A stretch of 14,231 bases of DNA. It comes from Pleurotus ostreatus/Saccharomyces cerevisiae fusant (Eukaryota; Opisthokonta). Positions 1 through 7,722 of this stretch are shown piece after piece (within the stretch, counting starts at the first letter, position 1; each line of letters starts with the position of its first letter). Made by a program: the position numbers and the translations under genes. The notes under the pieces are model-generated. The model was given only the letters and a program-made list of their open reading frames with translations. It ran no database searches and was not told the origin of the DNA. The DNA lies in assembly GCA_024196135.1 (NCBI GenBank), contig JAMQCK010000896.1, forward strand, positions 1 to 14,231. The letters run 5' to 3'.

Positions 1-855
1 GGGGATTTGGTCAGATCAACGCACCAAGCAGCGCAAAGGCGTTCCTTGAGGCCATCTCTGTTTTGCGTTCGGCTCCCGGCGACTGGCGGGGCCCTGTTTT
101 GTTATCTACTCAGCGTGCGACTGAGCGGACGGCGTGCGAAGGGGTGTTGTCGATGCAGCTAACGGCGACGACGATATCCTCGATAAGATTCCCACGCCCG
201 GGCCCTCGAATCTGTGTTTGGGGGCCCAGGCGCTGCGAACGGGGGCCTTCAGCCACCCAGGCATCACGTGCACCGACTGCATAGTATATAGCCGGCCGAT
301 CCGCGTGCTTCCTTTCCTTAACGCAAACTCACAGCCTGTCAAAAGCAGTTCGAATAGCCTGCGCTGCCTTCGGGATGTGTGCGGGTCGAGGACCTCGAGC
401 CCGTCATTATGGCTGGAGAGCGATCTTCGATGGGACTTGGGTGCGGTTGGTTCGTCTACAGCCTACCCTTCGCGGAGCTGTGTGGATTCAGTCGCAATGT
501 CTCGTTGTACATCCTTCCCCTTCTATAGTCAATTTACATATTTTTGCTGCACCCGCGCTTGCGAATCTCCTTCAGAGGCGACACAGAAGAAAGCTGCTGA
601 GAAAAGCCCGAAGCTCGCCTGCCGTAAAATTTCTCTGATCGAACGCGCCCCAGTGACCTCGACGCGGCTGTAAGCGACGCGACGCGGTTAACGGCAGGTG
701 CAGGTCCCCTCTTACCCTTTGGCCATGCTGGAATCTGGCTGGGACCAGTGTATATGTAGAGTTAGTCGCGTAACAGTGTGAGAGTATAGACATCCAGCGA
801 AATAGCCTTGCCGTCTCGAAGTTAAATTACTCGCTATATACGCTCTCCTCTTCAT
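1..855. other. Left-edge region without an identifiable gene
   Basis: No reading frame here resembles a family I know. The longest open frames begin without an ATG and look like chance openings in GC-rich DNA. A frame open from the window edge ends at 284 and could be the tail of a plus-strand gene lying mostly outside, but nothing in it is recognisable. The part next to 856 is probably the 3' untranslated region and terminator of the WBP11-like gene. A promoter-like cluster (CACGTG, then TATATAG) lies at 265-291 and may serve a plus-strand transcript that I cannot define. Confidence 0.5.
265..291 (+). promoter_or_regulatory. CACGTG box plus TATA-like element
   Basis: A CACGTG palindrome (265-270) lies 14 bp before TATATAG (285-291), which fits the TATAWAR consensus on the plus strand. 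A pyrimidine-rich stretch (cttcctttcc) follows at about 309-318, as is common around fungal transcription starts. The first ATGs downstream (375, 410) open only short unrecognised frames, so the gene served is unknown. Chance occurrence is possible. Confidence 0.3.
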
Positions 856-2642
856 CTACAACAAGTCCCCCACTTCCTCCAAGAACGCCTTATAATCATC
901 TCCCTGCCCCTCCTTCTTCGCTGCCTCCACCTTCCTCTTCTTCTCCACCGGCGCCCCCTCAGTCGTCTTCGGTCCTACATGCACTCCAGCATTCTTCAGC
1001 GCGTCCATCAGGTCCGCTCTCGGAGCAGCTGATACGCTTCCGCTGCCTTCCGCTTCGCCCGCATCCCCACCCTCCGCCTCCGGTGCAGCGTTCACCTTCG
1101 CGACCGTTCCCGCGGGCCGCTTGCGCTTCAAGCTCGCCGGCACGAACGCGGTAGCCTCTTTCTTTAGGTCGCGTAGTTCGGGCGCGGCGACGATAGTCGC
1201 GGCTGCGCGTGCGGCAGCAACGTCTTTGGGCGCCGGCGCTGCAGTTGGCTTCGCGGGTAATCCGGGTTTGGCTGGCAGTCCAGGCGGTGGTGGCGGTAGG
1301 GAAGCCCTCGCCGCAGACGCCGGCGGAGGCGCGCCCGGTCCTTTCCTTGCCTGGTATGTCGTATGTGGCACCGCGCTGAGCGGGTCCAGCAGTGATCCAA
1401 CGTTCGCGTGCCGAGGGAAGAACCCGGGCGGAGGGCGGGGGACGCCTGCGTGAGGCGCTGCGTGCATGCCAGGAGGGAATGGCGGCGGTGGCGGTGGAGG
1501 CGCGCCAGGGTAGCCGGTGTATGTAGGCGGGAAGGGTGGTGCGGACGCGCCTGGGTATGTGGGAGGGAAGGGTGGGAAGCCCATAGGTGGGGGAGGCGGT
1601 GGTGGAGGTACCTTGCCGTGCATAGGCGCAGCGCCTACTGGGAATGGTGGCGGACCTGGCGGGAGAGGCGGCATGCCTGCTGGCAGAGGGGGAAGACCAG
1701 GAGGGAGTGGTGGTGCACCCACAGGCAGCGGGGGTGCGCCTGCCGGTAGTGGCGGCAAGCTCTTGGGTAGAGGTGGCGGGCCACTTGGTAGGGGAGGTAG
1801 ACCAGGAGGTAAGGGGGGAAGGCTCGATCGCGCTAGTGCAGACGCATCGTCTGGTGGCGGGTCGTCTGGCATGGGGATCTCGTCGTCGCTGCCAACAAGT
1901 TCCTCGCCTGGCGCAGGACCTTCGGGCATGGGTATTTCGTCATCTGTGGGGAGTCAATGAATAGATCGAAGGCTTCGCTGCTTGGACGCACCATCCTCTG
2001 CTTCGCTGTCCACCTCCCCTGCTTTCAACGCTGCAGGTGAGAGTCAGCACACGCTTCATTCGCCACATTGAGCCAGACGCACGTCGCTCTTGGTACGGCA
2101 TGCCCGGTGGCGGAACGCCATAGGGATTCATGACGGGATCATAGTAGATACTACGCTCCGGATGGCGTGGCAGGCCGTGCTTATTGAAGAGATTCCTCTT
2201 CTGCGGGGGCAGGGGTATGTCCTGTGGCTTGCTACTTTCGCCCTCTTGACGCTTGCCGCGGTAGACGAGCTTGCGCTGTTCCGGGTGCTCCTTGACATAT
2301 TCCTCCTTCTTTTTGTTTATAGCTTCGAGCTCGGTCTTGAGCTCAGCCACGCGTCGCTTGTCCGCGTCCTTGTTGGAGACCTCGAGGTTGGCTATCTCCT
2401 CCTCGATTTCTGGCGAGGGGGGTCAGAAACTGTGCGAGGGAGGCTAGACGGCGCGCACCTGTCGTGTCCTTCTTCACAAGGGCAAAGTCGCGCGCCTTGG
2501 AACGGGAGTCCTTGTTCTAGTTGTGAACGAGATGAGCATGAGAGGCCAGGTAGATGTACGGGAGGCTCGCCTTCTTGAGCTCCTTTTTGCGCTGTGCCTT
2601 CCGGAACGCGTCCGCTGGATTTAAGCTCTTTCCCTTGGCCAT
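856..2642 (-). CDS. WBP11-like pre-mRNA splicing factor
   Basis: Likely spliceosome-associated nuclear protein of the WBP11 family (WW-domain-binding protein 11, a PQBP1 partner in animals). Five exons in transcription order: 2642-2571, 2516-2459, 2409-2083, 2030-1992, 1943-856; 527 aa. The N-terminus has the basic family motif MAKGKSLNPADAFRKAQRKK followed by KELKKNK across intron 1. A charged coiled-coil-like stretch and the motif YYDPVMNPYGVPPPGMPY come next, then acidic DDEIPMP repeats and a very long proline-rich part of PPLPxG units (about residues 205-330) that could bind WW domains. A conserved FVPASLKRKRP block and the C-terminal DDYKAFLEEVGDLL match the WBP11 ending. Intron 1 appears to be GC-AG; the others are GT-AG. 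It is divergent from the RNF10-like gene, so the two probably share a promoter. The family call is from motifs; role is inferred from animal homologues. Confidence 0.9.
2517..2570 (-). other. GC-AG intron 1 of the WBP11-like gene
   Basis: The 54-nt intron begins gcgagc and ends aactag on the minus strand. Splicing there joins KELKK to NKDSRSKARDF, which restores the family's KELKKNK motif in frame. The only nearby GT (gtacat) breaks the frame. It reads as a GC-AG intron with a weak donor. Confidence 0.75.
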
Positions 2643-2809
2643 GACCGTGTTCGAATGAACGTCAGAAGGAAGCAGCAATAGAACACGGCGCGGTCGGCCC
2701 GGTACGCACGTGCGCGCCGACTCAGATTGAGTGTGACGGAGAGGAGCATGTCAGCCAGCGACAGCGACGTCGGTCGTTGTCTGTGCCCCCGCCTGCCCGC
2801 CCGCTGTCT
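2643..2809. promoter_or_regulatory. Shared promoter of WBP11-like and RNF10-like genes
   Basis: The two start codons face away from each other across 167 bp (or 105 bp if the RNF10-like gene starts at 2748). The interval holds the 10-bp palindrome CGCACGTGCG (2705-2714), with CACGTG at its centre, the usual core for bHLH-type factors such as Cbf1. A second inverted repeat, actcagattgagt (2720-2732), lies just after it. No TATA box is evident on either strand. Confidence 0.55.
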
Positions 2810-4867
2810 ATGAGCAACGCAGTCTCGCACACGACATCCCCCAGTAACAAGCGGTCTAGCAAGACGGCGCCCACAACCTCCATCAACCATCTCCTCAACT
2901 TTTCGCTTCCGCCTAGGCAGACACACCCCGCCGCCCTCCCGCGCCGCAGCCGCAAGACCGCCCAGCATGGCGCCGCCTATAACAAAGAGCGTGCGTGCAG
3001 TCTGCCAGGAAGACGTTCCAGCGCTCACCCATCGCAGGCTTTGTCAATGCGCAATATCGCTTCCTGATGAACCCTACCGGTGACTACACAGTCCACTTTG
3101 CGGACCCCGACATGTATGCACCTCATCGCTCCCGCAACGCCCCGATTGACCCTCCCCAGTTTCTTCCAATGGCAGGACATACTCCAGGTCATTATACCTC
3201 GGTCGTCAGCCATCGCCTCCAGCGGTGATAGGGACGAAGGTCATACTTCCTGCCCTATCTGCCTATCGACTCCTACTGCCCCCCGGATGACCCGATGTGG
3301 ACATGCAAGTCTACTTTGCTCCTTCCTCGCTCAACAGCTAACGCCCCTCCAGGTCTTCTGCTATCCATGCATCCTCCACTATCTGAACACATCCGATAAC
3401 CGCAAGTGGGTCCACTGCCCGCTGTGCACCGACACCTTCAACGAGCGCCAGCTCAAGGCCGTCAAGTGGTTCGACGAGTTCTCGCTGCCGCCCGAGGAGG
3501 ATGCGCAGGACGCACCCGCTGACTCGGCTGCTTCTGCATCCTCGTCCTCCGCGCTTCGCATGGAGAGCACCCCGAATCCGGGTACGACGATGCGCTTTCG
3601 CCTCATGCAGCGTCCGAGCATCACTACGCTCGCTCTTCCGCGCTCGACGACTTGGCCCTCTGACGTCCTCCCGCTGCACCAAGCGCCGTTCCACTTCCTA
3701 CCAGACGTCTTTACCTACGCCAAGTTCATGCTCGCTACGCCGGACCAGCTCATCGCAGACCTCGCGCACGATCTTGACGCCCTGGAGGGCGAGAAGCGCA
3801 TGATGGTTGGTGACGACCTCGGCATAAGCTTCATCGAGGCCGCGGAGACGAAGGTCAGGCAGCAGATAGAGAAGGCGCGCGCGCTGGAATCGCCACCCCT
3901 GATGGAGGCTATCGAGCGTACGAAGCGCGAGCAGCAGGAGCTGGAGAGGCGTGCTGCTGCTCGCAAGGCGCAGCAGTATCAACGACCTGCACCTGCGCCC
4001 GCTGATGAGGTTCCCACCGAGTTGCTAGCGGTTAAGGGTACGCAATCCGCGGTGGCGCCTTCCTCCCCCGCCCCTCGCCAGCGTCGCAATCTCAATCCGC
4101 CGCCACCGAGTACATCAACCTATTACTTCTACCAAGCCGCCAATGGCCTGCCTATCTTCCTCCACCCGCTCGACATCAAGATCCTGCACCAGCACTTCGC
4201 TCGGGCTTCGCCTCCTGACGTATCTGGCTACGCTGCCTTGCCAGATAGCCTTCGCCTCACCATCGCACACGCAACGCCGACCACGCTCGACCCCGACCTT
4301 CGCAAGCGCTGCAAGTACCTCTCGCATGTGCCCGAGGGCGCGGACGTTGTCTTTGTTGAGGTCGAGGAGGCGAGTTTGGCAGGTGTCGTGGGAAGAGAGG
4401 GCCTCCGTGCCTTCGAGGGTGCCCTGAAGACGCGGAATACACGCAGACGGGAGAAGGAGAAGCGCGAGGAGAGGGATTTACGTGGCAGAAGGGAGCGTGC
4501 GGCTCAGCAACAGCAGCACGAGCAGGCTACGTCTTGGCTGCCGCCTCCGCCCGCGTCATATACCCCTCCTCGCTCAGTCTCGCCGGGCGCGGCGTCGGAG
4601 GACGTCGAGCCTTCGCCCGCCGTCGTTGCGCAGGCCGCGTCAGGTGCTTGGGGTCAGCGCAGCTTCGCATCGACGCTTTCGACTGCCGCGAGTTCGCAGA
4701 CACCACGTCGGACTCGCACGCTGGCGCAGGAGATGCAGGACGAGTACGACTTTGACGTGGCTTGGCACGAGATGGAGCAGCGTGGGGCGTCGGTGGGGAG
4801 CAGTGGGCGGAAGAAGAAGAATAACAAGATGGTGGTCCTCGGTGGTGGGGGTGGGAGGAGGCGTTGA
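2810..4867 (+). CDS. RNF10-like RING finger protein (probable E3 ubiquitin ligase)
   Basis: Four exons: 2810-2990, 3038-3113, 3160-3304, 3353-4867; 638 aa. The block YNKERFVNAQYRFLMNPTGD, continuing with YTVHFADPDIFFQWQDILQV, matches the conserved region before the RING in animal RNF10. The RING is complete C3HC4: C117, C120, C132, H134, C137, C140, C156, C159. The C-terminal two thirds hold an RNF10-like region (FYQAANGLPIFLHPLDIKIL), a basic/Gln-rich helix and a disordered basic end. RNF10 proteins are E3 ligases; human RNF10 has been linked to ribosomal protein ubiquitination, but the target here is unknown. Intron 3 is GC-AG with a consensus donor (gcaagt) directly after zinc ligand H134. 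The start is uncertain: ATG 2810 is in frame, but ATG 2748 would also work with a 50-nt intron at 2773-2822. It converges on the NXT1-like gene. Confidence 0.92.
3305..3352 (+). other. GC-AG intron 3 of the RNF10-like gene, inside the RING
   Basis: A 48-nt intron begins with gcaagt, the optimal GC donor, and ends ccctccag. Removing it joins TRCGH to VFCYPCILHYL and completes the zinc-binding pattern in frame. Reading through gives LLCSFLAQQL in place of the FC..C part of the motif. No GT donor nearby gives the right junction. Confidence 0.88.
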
Positions 4868-5247
4868 GGGAGGGGTGTATGTGGCAAGGCTGCCCAATTT
4901 GAGGCAACACCGCGGAATCGGAGGACGTTGTACTACAACTTGTTAGATGTGCAGTCTAAGATTATTTTGCAGTGTATAGTAGTGATCACAATAGCCGAAT
5001 ACACATGGCAGTCCCTTCAGAAGACGCAGTCCAAAATTCATCGTTCAACAGCAAAGGTACTTGATTATTGTCCAATTTCGAGGGTAGACACCTTGGGCAA
5101 TTTTCTGGTTAGGTACCGTATGGTGACTAGCATTGACAGTGTATGATACATAGCGCAAATCTGAGCATCGTTAAGTCAAAGGGAATGACGAAGAACGCAG
5201 GACATACCTACAAATACAACCCATAAACCCGACACGCGCGCAGTGCC
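4868..5247. other. Intergenic, convergent 3' ends of RNF10-like and NXT1-like genes
   Basis: This 380-bp stretch is more AT-rich than its surroundings and should contain both 3' untranslated regions and polyadenylation sites. No coding frame, RNA gene or repeat is evident. Confidence 0.6.
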
Positions 5248-5846
5248 TCAACCGACGAAGCGGAATGAGTCTGCGCAAACATAGTATTTTGCCATCTCTC
5301 CGGGCTTGGAGGGCGGTGCGGTGGGGTCCACGACCAACATGAAGGTCTGGCAGAATACGCGTGGGTGTCCCTCCGGGTCCTTCGGATTGCTGCCTTTTGG
5401 GTTGGCGGTTGGGCCTGCGCCGTGCGTAACGTTCCCCGAGACGGTGATGAGGAGTTGAGGGGGTGAAGTGCCTATAGACCTGTCAGCCCCATTCGCCCGC
5501 TTCAGCGCTGGCCACATACCAGGCACCGGATGGCAGTCGAAAGACTGCATTTCGTGTTGTGTGGGCGGCATGCCTTGCAAGAGCTGGTGCATGCCCTCAG
5601 CACCTTGCAGTGCGGTGCCATTCCATGTCAAGGTCGAGTCTTGACGATAGAACTTGGGCACGTCGGTCGCGCGGGTGTCCGAGTCGTACGCCGAATAGTA
5701 GACGCGCACGAATCCATCTGCGGCGCGGTTCGCAATTTCGATGCTGCGGGGGGTCGGTCGGTTCGTTGCTTGCGGGGCGACTACTTGCGCTAGGAGACGC
5801 ACTCGCTCCTGGAGAAGGGCCCGCTTGGTGGGAGGGGGGCCGACAT
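5248..5846 (-). CDS. NXT1/p15-like mRNA export factor (NTF2 fold)
   Basis: Likely the small NTF2-fold partner of the NXF1/Mex67 mRNA export receptor, acting at the nuclear pore. Three exons: 5846-5803, 5743-5520, 5471-5248; 163 aa. After a short N-terminus the protein reads DIEIANRAADGFVRVYY, then LTWNGTALQG, FDCHPVPGTSPPQLLITVSG and a C-terminal CADSFRFVG. These match human NXT1 in order (EEFVNVYY, LVWNGNAVSG, VDCQPV, VVICGSV, ASDCFRFQD). The loop before CQTFMLVVD is longer than in human NXT1 and rich in Gly, Pro and Asn. The start at 5846 is chosen because exon 1 with a 59-nt intron is in frame and because longer openings run into the ISC1 coding region; exon 1 is the least certain part. 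Cytosolic NTF2 is the main alternative, but the motifs fit NXT1 better. Confidence 0.88.
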
Positions 5847-5938
5847 AATGCTGTTGGGCGCCTGTTCTGTGATGATCGGGGAGGACAAGAGCGGCGCGGG
5901 CACGTGGGCGCGCGCACCCACCTTGTGCTTGTGCAGAG
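5847..5938. promoter_or_regulatory. Bidirectional promoter of NXT1-like and ISC1 genes
   Basis: Only 92 bp separate the two divergent start codons. CACGTG lies at 5901-5906, within a GC-rich alternating stretch (ggcgcgcgcacccacc). No TATA box is seen. Both genes must take their core promoters and 5' leaders from this interval or from each other's coding sequence. Confidence 0.6.
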
Positions 5939-7382
5939 ATGTCGGACCCTGACCGCCAGCTGCGCGTGTTCTCGCTCAACTGCTGGGGGCTCAAGTTCGT
6001 GAGCAAGGATAGGAGGGAGCGCGTTGATGCGATTGCTGCAGCGCTCGGAAATGCCGAGTACGACGTCATATGCTTGCAGGAGATCTGGGTGTTCGCCGAC
6101 TATGAGCGCGTACGGGATGCTGCAGCGGCTCGTCTGCCACATTCCAAGTTCTACTATAGGTACGTGTGATACTGGGTATCTGTTGACATAGGCTGACAGA
6201 AGGCAGCGGTGCACTCGGGGCGGGTCTCGCGATCCTCTCGAGGTACCCGATCGTCGCGACTGCAGTTCACCCATACTCGCTGAACGGCGCACCGATCGAT
6301 GTTGGCGCGGGCGACTGGTTCGTAGGCAAGGCAGCAGCAAGCGCAACACTGCTACACCCTCGCCTCGGGCTTCTTCAGGTCTTCAATACTCATGTGCGTT
6401 CATTTGCCTCGAGTGCGCGCCACCGGCTGACATAGGCCTCTCCAGCTGTTCGCCAAGGGTGGCGAAGATGGTCCAGAGTACAACCGTGCCCACCGCCTTG
6501 TCAACGCTTGGGAGATTGCCAAACTCGCCCGCCAATCTGCTGAACTAGGCCGCTATGTCATCGCCGTACGTCCCCATACTCCCCTCGCCGGTCCCAGCCA
6601 CTCATACTAACCCTACCCAGGCGGGCGACTTCAACAGCATCCCCACCACCCTCCCCATGGAAGTAATCCGCGACCACGCCGCCCTCACCGACGCCTGGGC
6701 CATCACACACCCCAACCCCGGCGCCGGCGCCGCCTCCCCCCTCGAGGCCCTCTCCCGCTTCGGCGTCACCGCCGACTCGCCCCTCAACACCTACTCCGCC
6801 GGCAAGCCCCTCGACTCGCACGCCCGCGCGCACTGGGGGAAGCGCCTGGACTACGTGCTCTACCGCCAGCCCGTGCGCGCGGGGCCGCATCCGCGGCTGA
6901 AGGCGACGCAGTGCCGGGTGGTGCTGACAGATCTCGTGCCCGGGCGGGCGTTCTCGTACTCGGATCACTTTGGGGTGGAGACGACGTTTGAGATTGGCGA
7001 CCCGGAGGAGCTGCCTGCGCCTGTGCCGACTGAGCTGTCGGAGCAAGCAGTCACTGGAGTTCTTCAGGCTCTTGCAGCGTGTTACCGTTTCGCCAAGGCG
7101 CGCGCGCGGCAGGAGCTTATGGTCTTTGCTCTATGTCTGCTTCTGTTGGTCGCACTCGCCATTGGCTCGTCCTGGCTGCCACATTCCTGGATCAATCCCA
7201 TCTTCATCATCTTCACCGTCTTCCTCTCATGGACGGGCACGACTATGCTCTACGAAGGCTTCCTTTACGGCCAGTGGGAGTGCAACGCGCTGATGAACGT
7301 CATCGAGGAGCTAGAGATTTACAAGAAGGGGCTCGAGTTGCAGAGGGCGTACGCCGTAACACAGGCATCCACTGCAGCATAG
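5939..7382 (+). CDS. ISC1: Inositol phosphosphingolipid phospholipase C (neutral sphingomyelinase family)
   Basis: Hydrolyses inositol phosphosphingolipids (sphingomyelin in animals) to ceramide plus the phosphorylated headgroup, at ER and mitochondrial membranes in yeast. Four exons: 5939-6159, 6207-6393, 6446-6565, 6621-7382; 429 aa, near yeast Isc1 in length. The endonuclease/exonuclease/phosphatase fold is complete: FSLNCWGLK (N14), CLQEIW (magnesium ligand E48), GAGLAILSRYPI, AGDFNS (D179, N181) and SDHFGV (D281, catalytic H282). The family's two C-terminal membrane helices lie at about 322-340 and 347-367, with a short charged tail behind them. Intron 3 ends with a clear branch site (actaac) 10-12 nt before its acceptor. 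It is head-to-head with the NXT1-like gene and converges on the hydrolase. SMPD2-type sphingomyelinase is the animal counterpart; in a fungus Isc1 is the natural name. Confidence 0.93.
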
Positions 7383-7722
7383 GCCTCATCTCTATACTGG
7401 ACGGACAATTTTCAGATGTATCCATAGCCTCACACACAATGGACTACACTATTCTTTGCCTAGCACCATTTTCTCTCTCGTATGTTATTTCCTGGATAGA
7501 GCGTCACATCGACTACTACAGGATACATCATACTGGTATTGGTATGTGCGTGTGCCAGAATGCATGCGTGCGTGCTACAGATATTACAAGGTATGCGTGT
7601 GTGCAGAAGTCCGTGCTTGACGAGAATACATTGAGGCATTACACGTACAGGTAGGTTGTGCTGTCCTTGAGTTTCCTTCCTCGTCCTGACCCTTTCGACT
7701 CTTTCAATCCTCACCCTCGCCC
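7383..7722. other. Intergenic, convergent 3' ends of ISC1 and hydrolase genes
   Basis: This 340-bp interval should hold both 3' untranslated regions. At about 7541-7605 it contains a degenerate GT/TGCG-rich low-complexity tract. No coding frame or RNA gene is apparent. Confidence 0.6.

Noticed and set aside
3..284. Frame open from the window edge, possible 3' end of a gene to the left
   Set aside because: The peptide is unrecognised and becomes Arg/Pro-rich like random GC-rich sequence. It cannot be supported without the sequence to the left.
345..365. B-box-like gttcgaat, possible tRNA
   Set aside because: No T-stem pairing, acceptor stem or A box could be built around it. I found no tRNA elsewhere in the window either.
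134..673. Plus-strand open frame of about 180 codons
   Set aside because: It begins at a non-ATG codon, has no motif, and crosses the promoter-like cluster.
1517..1960. Long plus-strand Gly-rich open frame
   Set aside because: It is the reverse strand of the Pro-rich WBP11 exon; Pro codons read backwards give Gly codons. It has no motif of its own.
7541..7605. GT/TGCG-rich tract as a microsatellite or regulatory repeat
   Set aside because: The repeat is short and degenerate and lies in a convergent 3' untranslated region, so no function can be supported.
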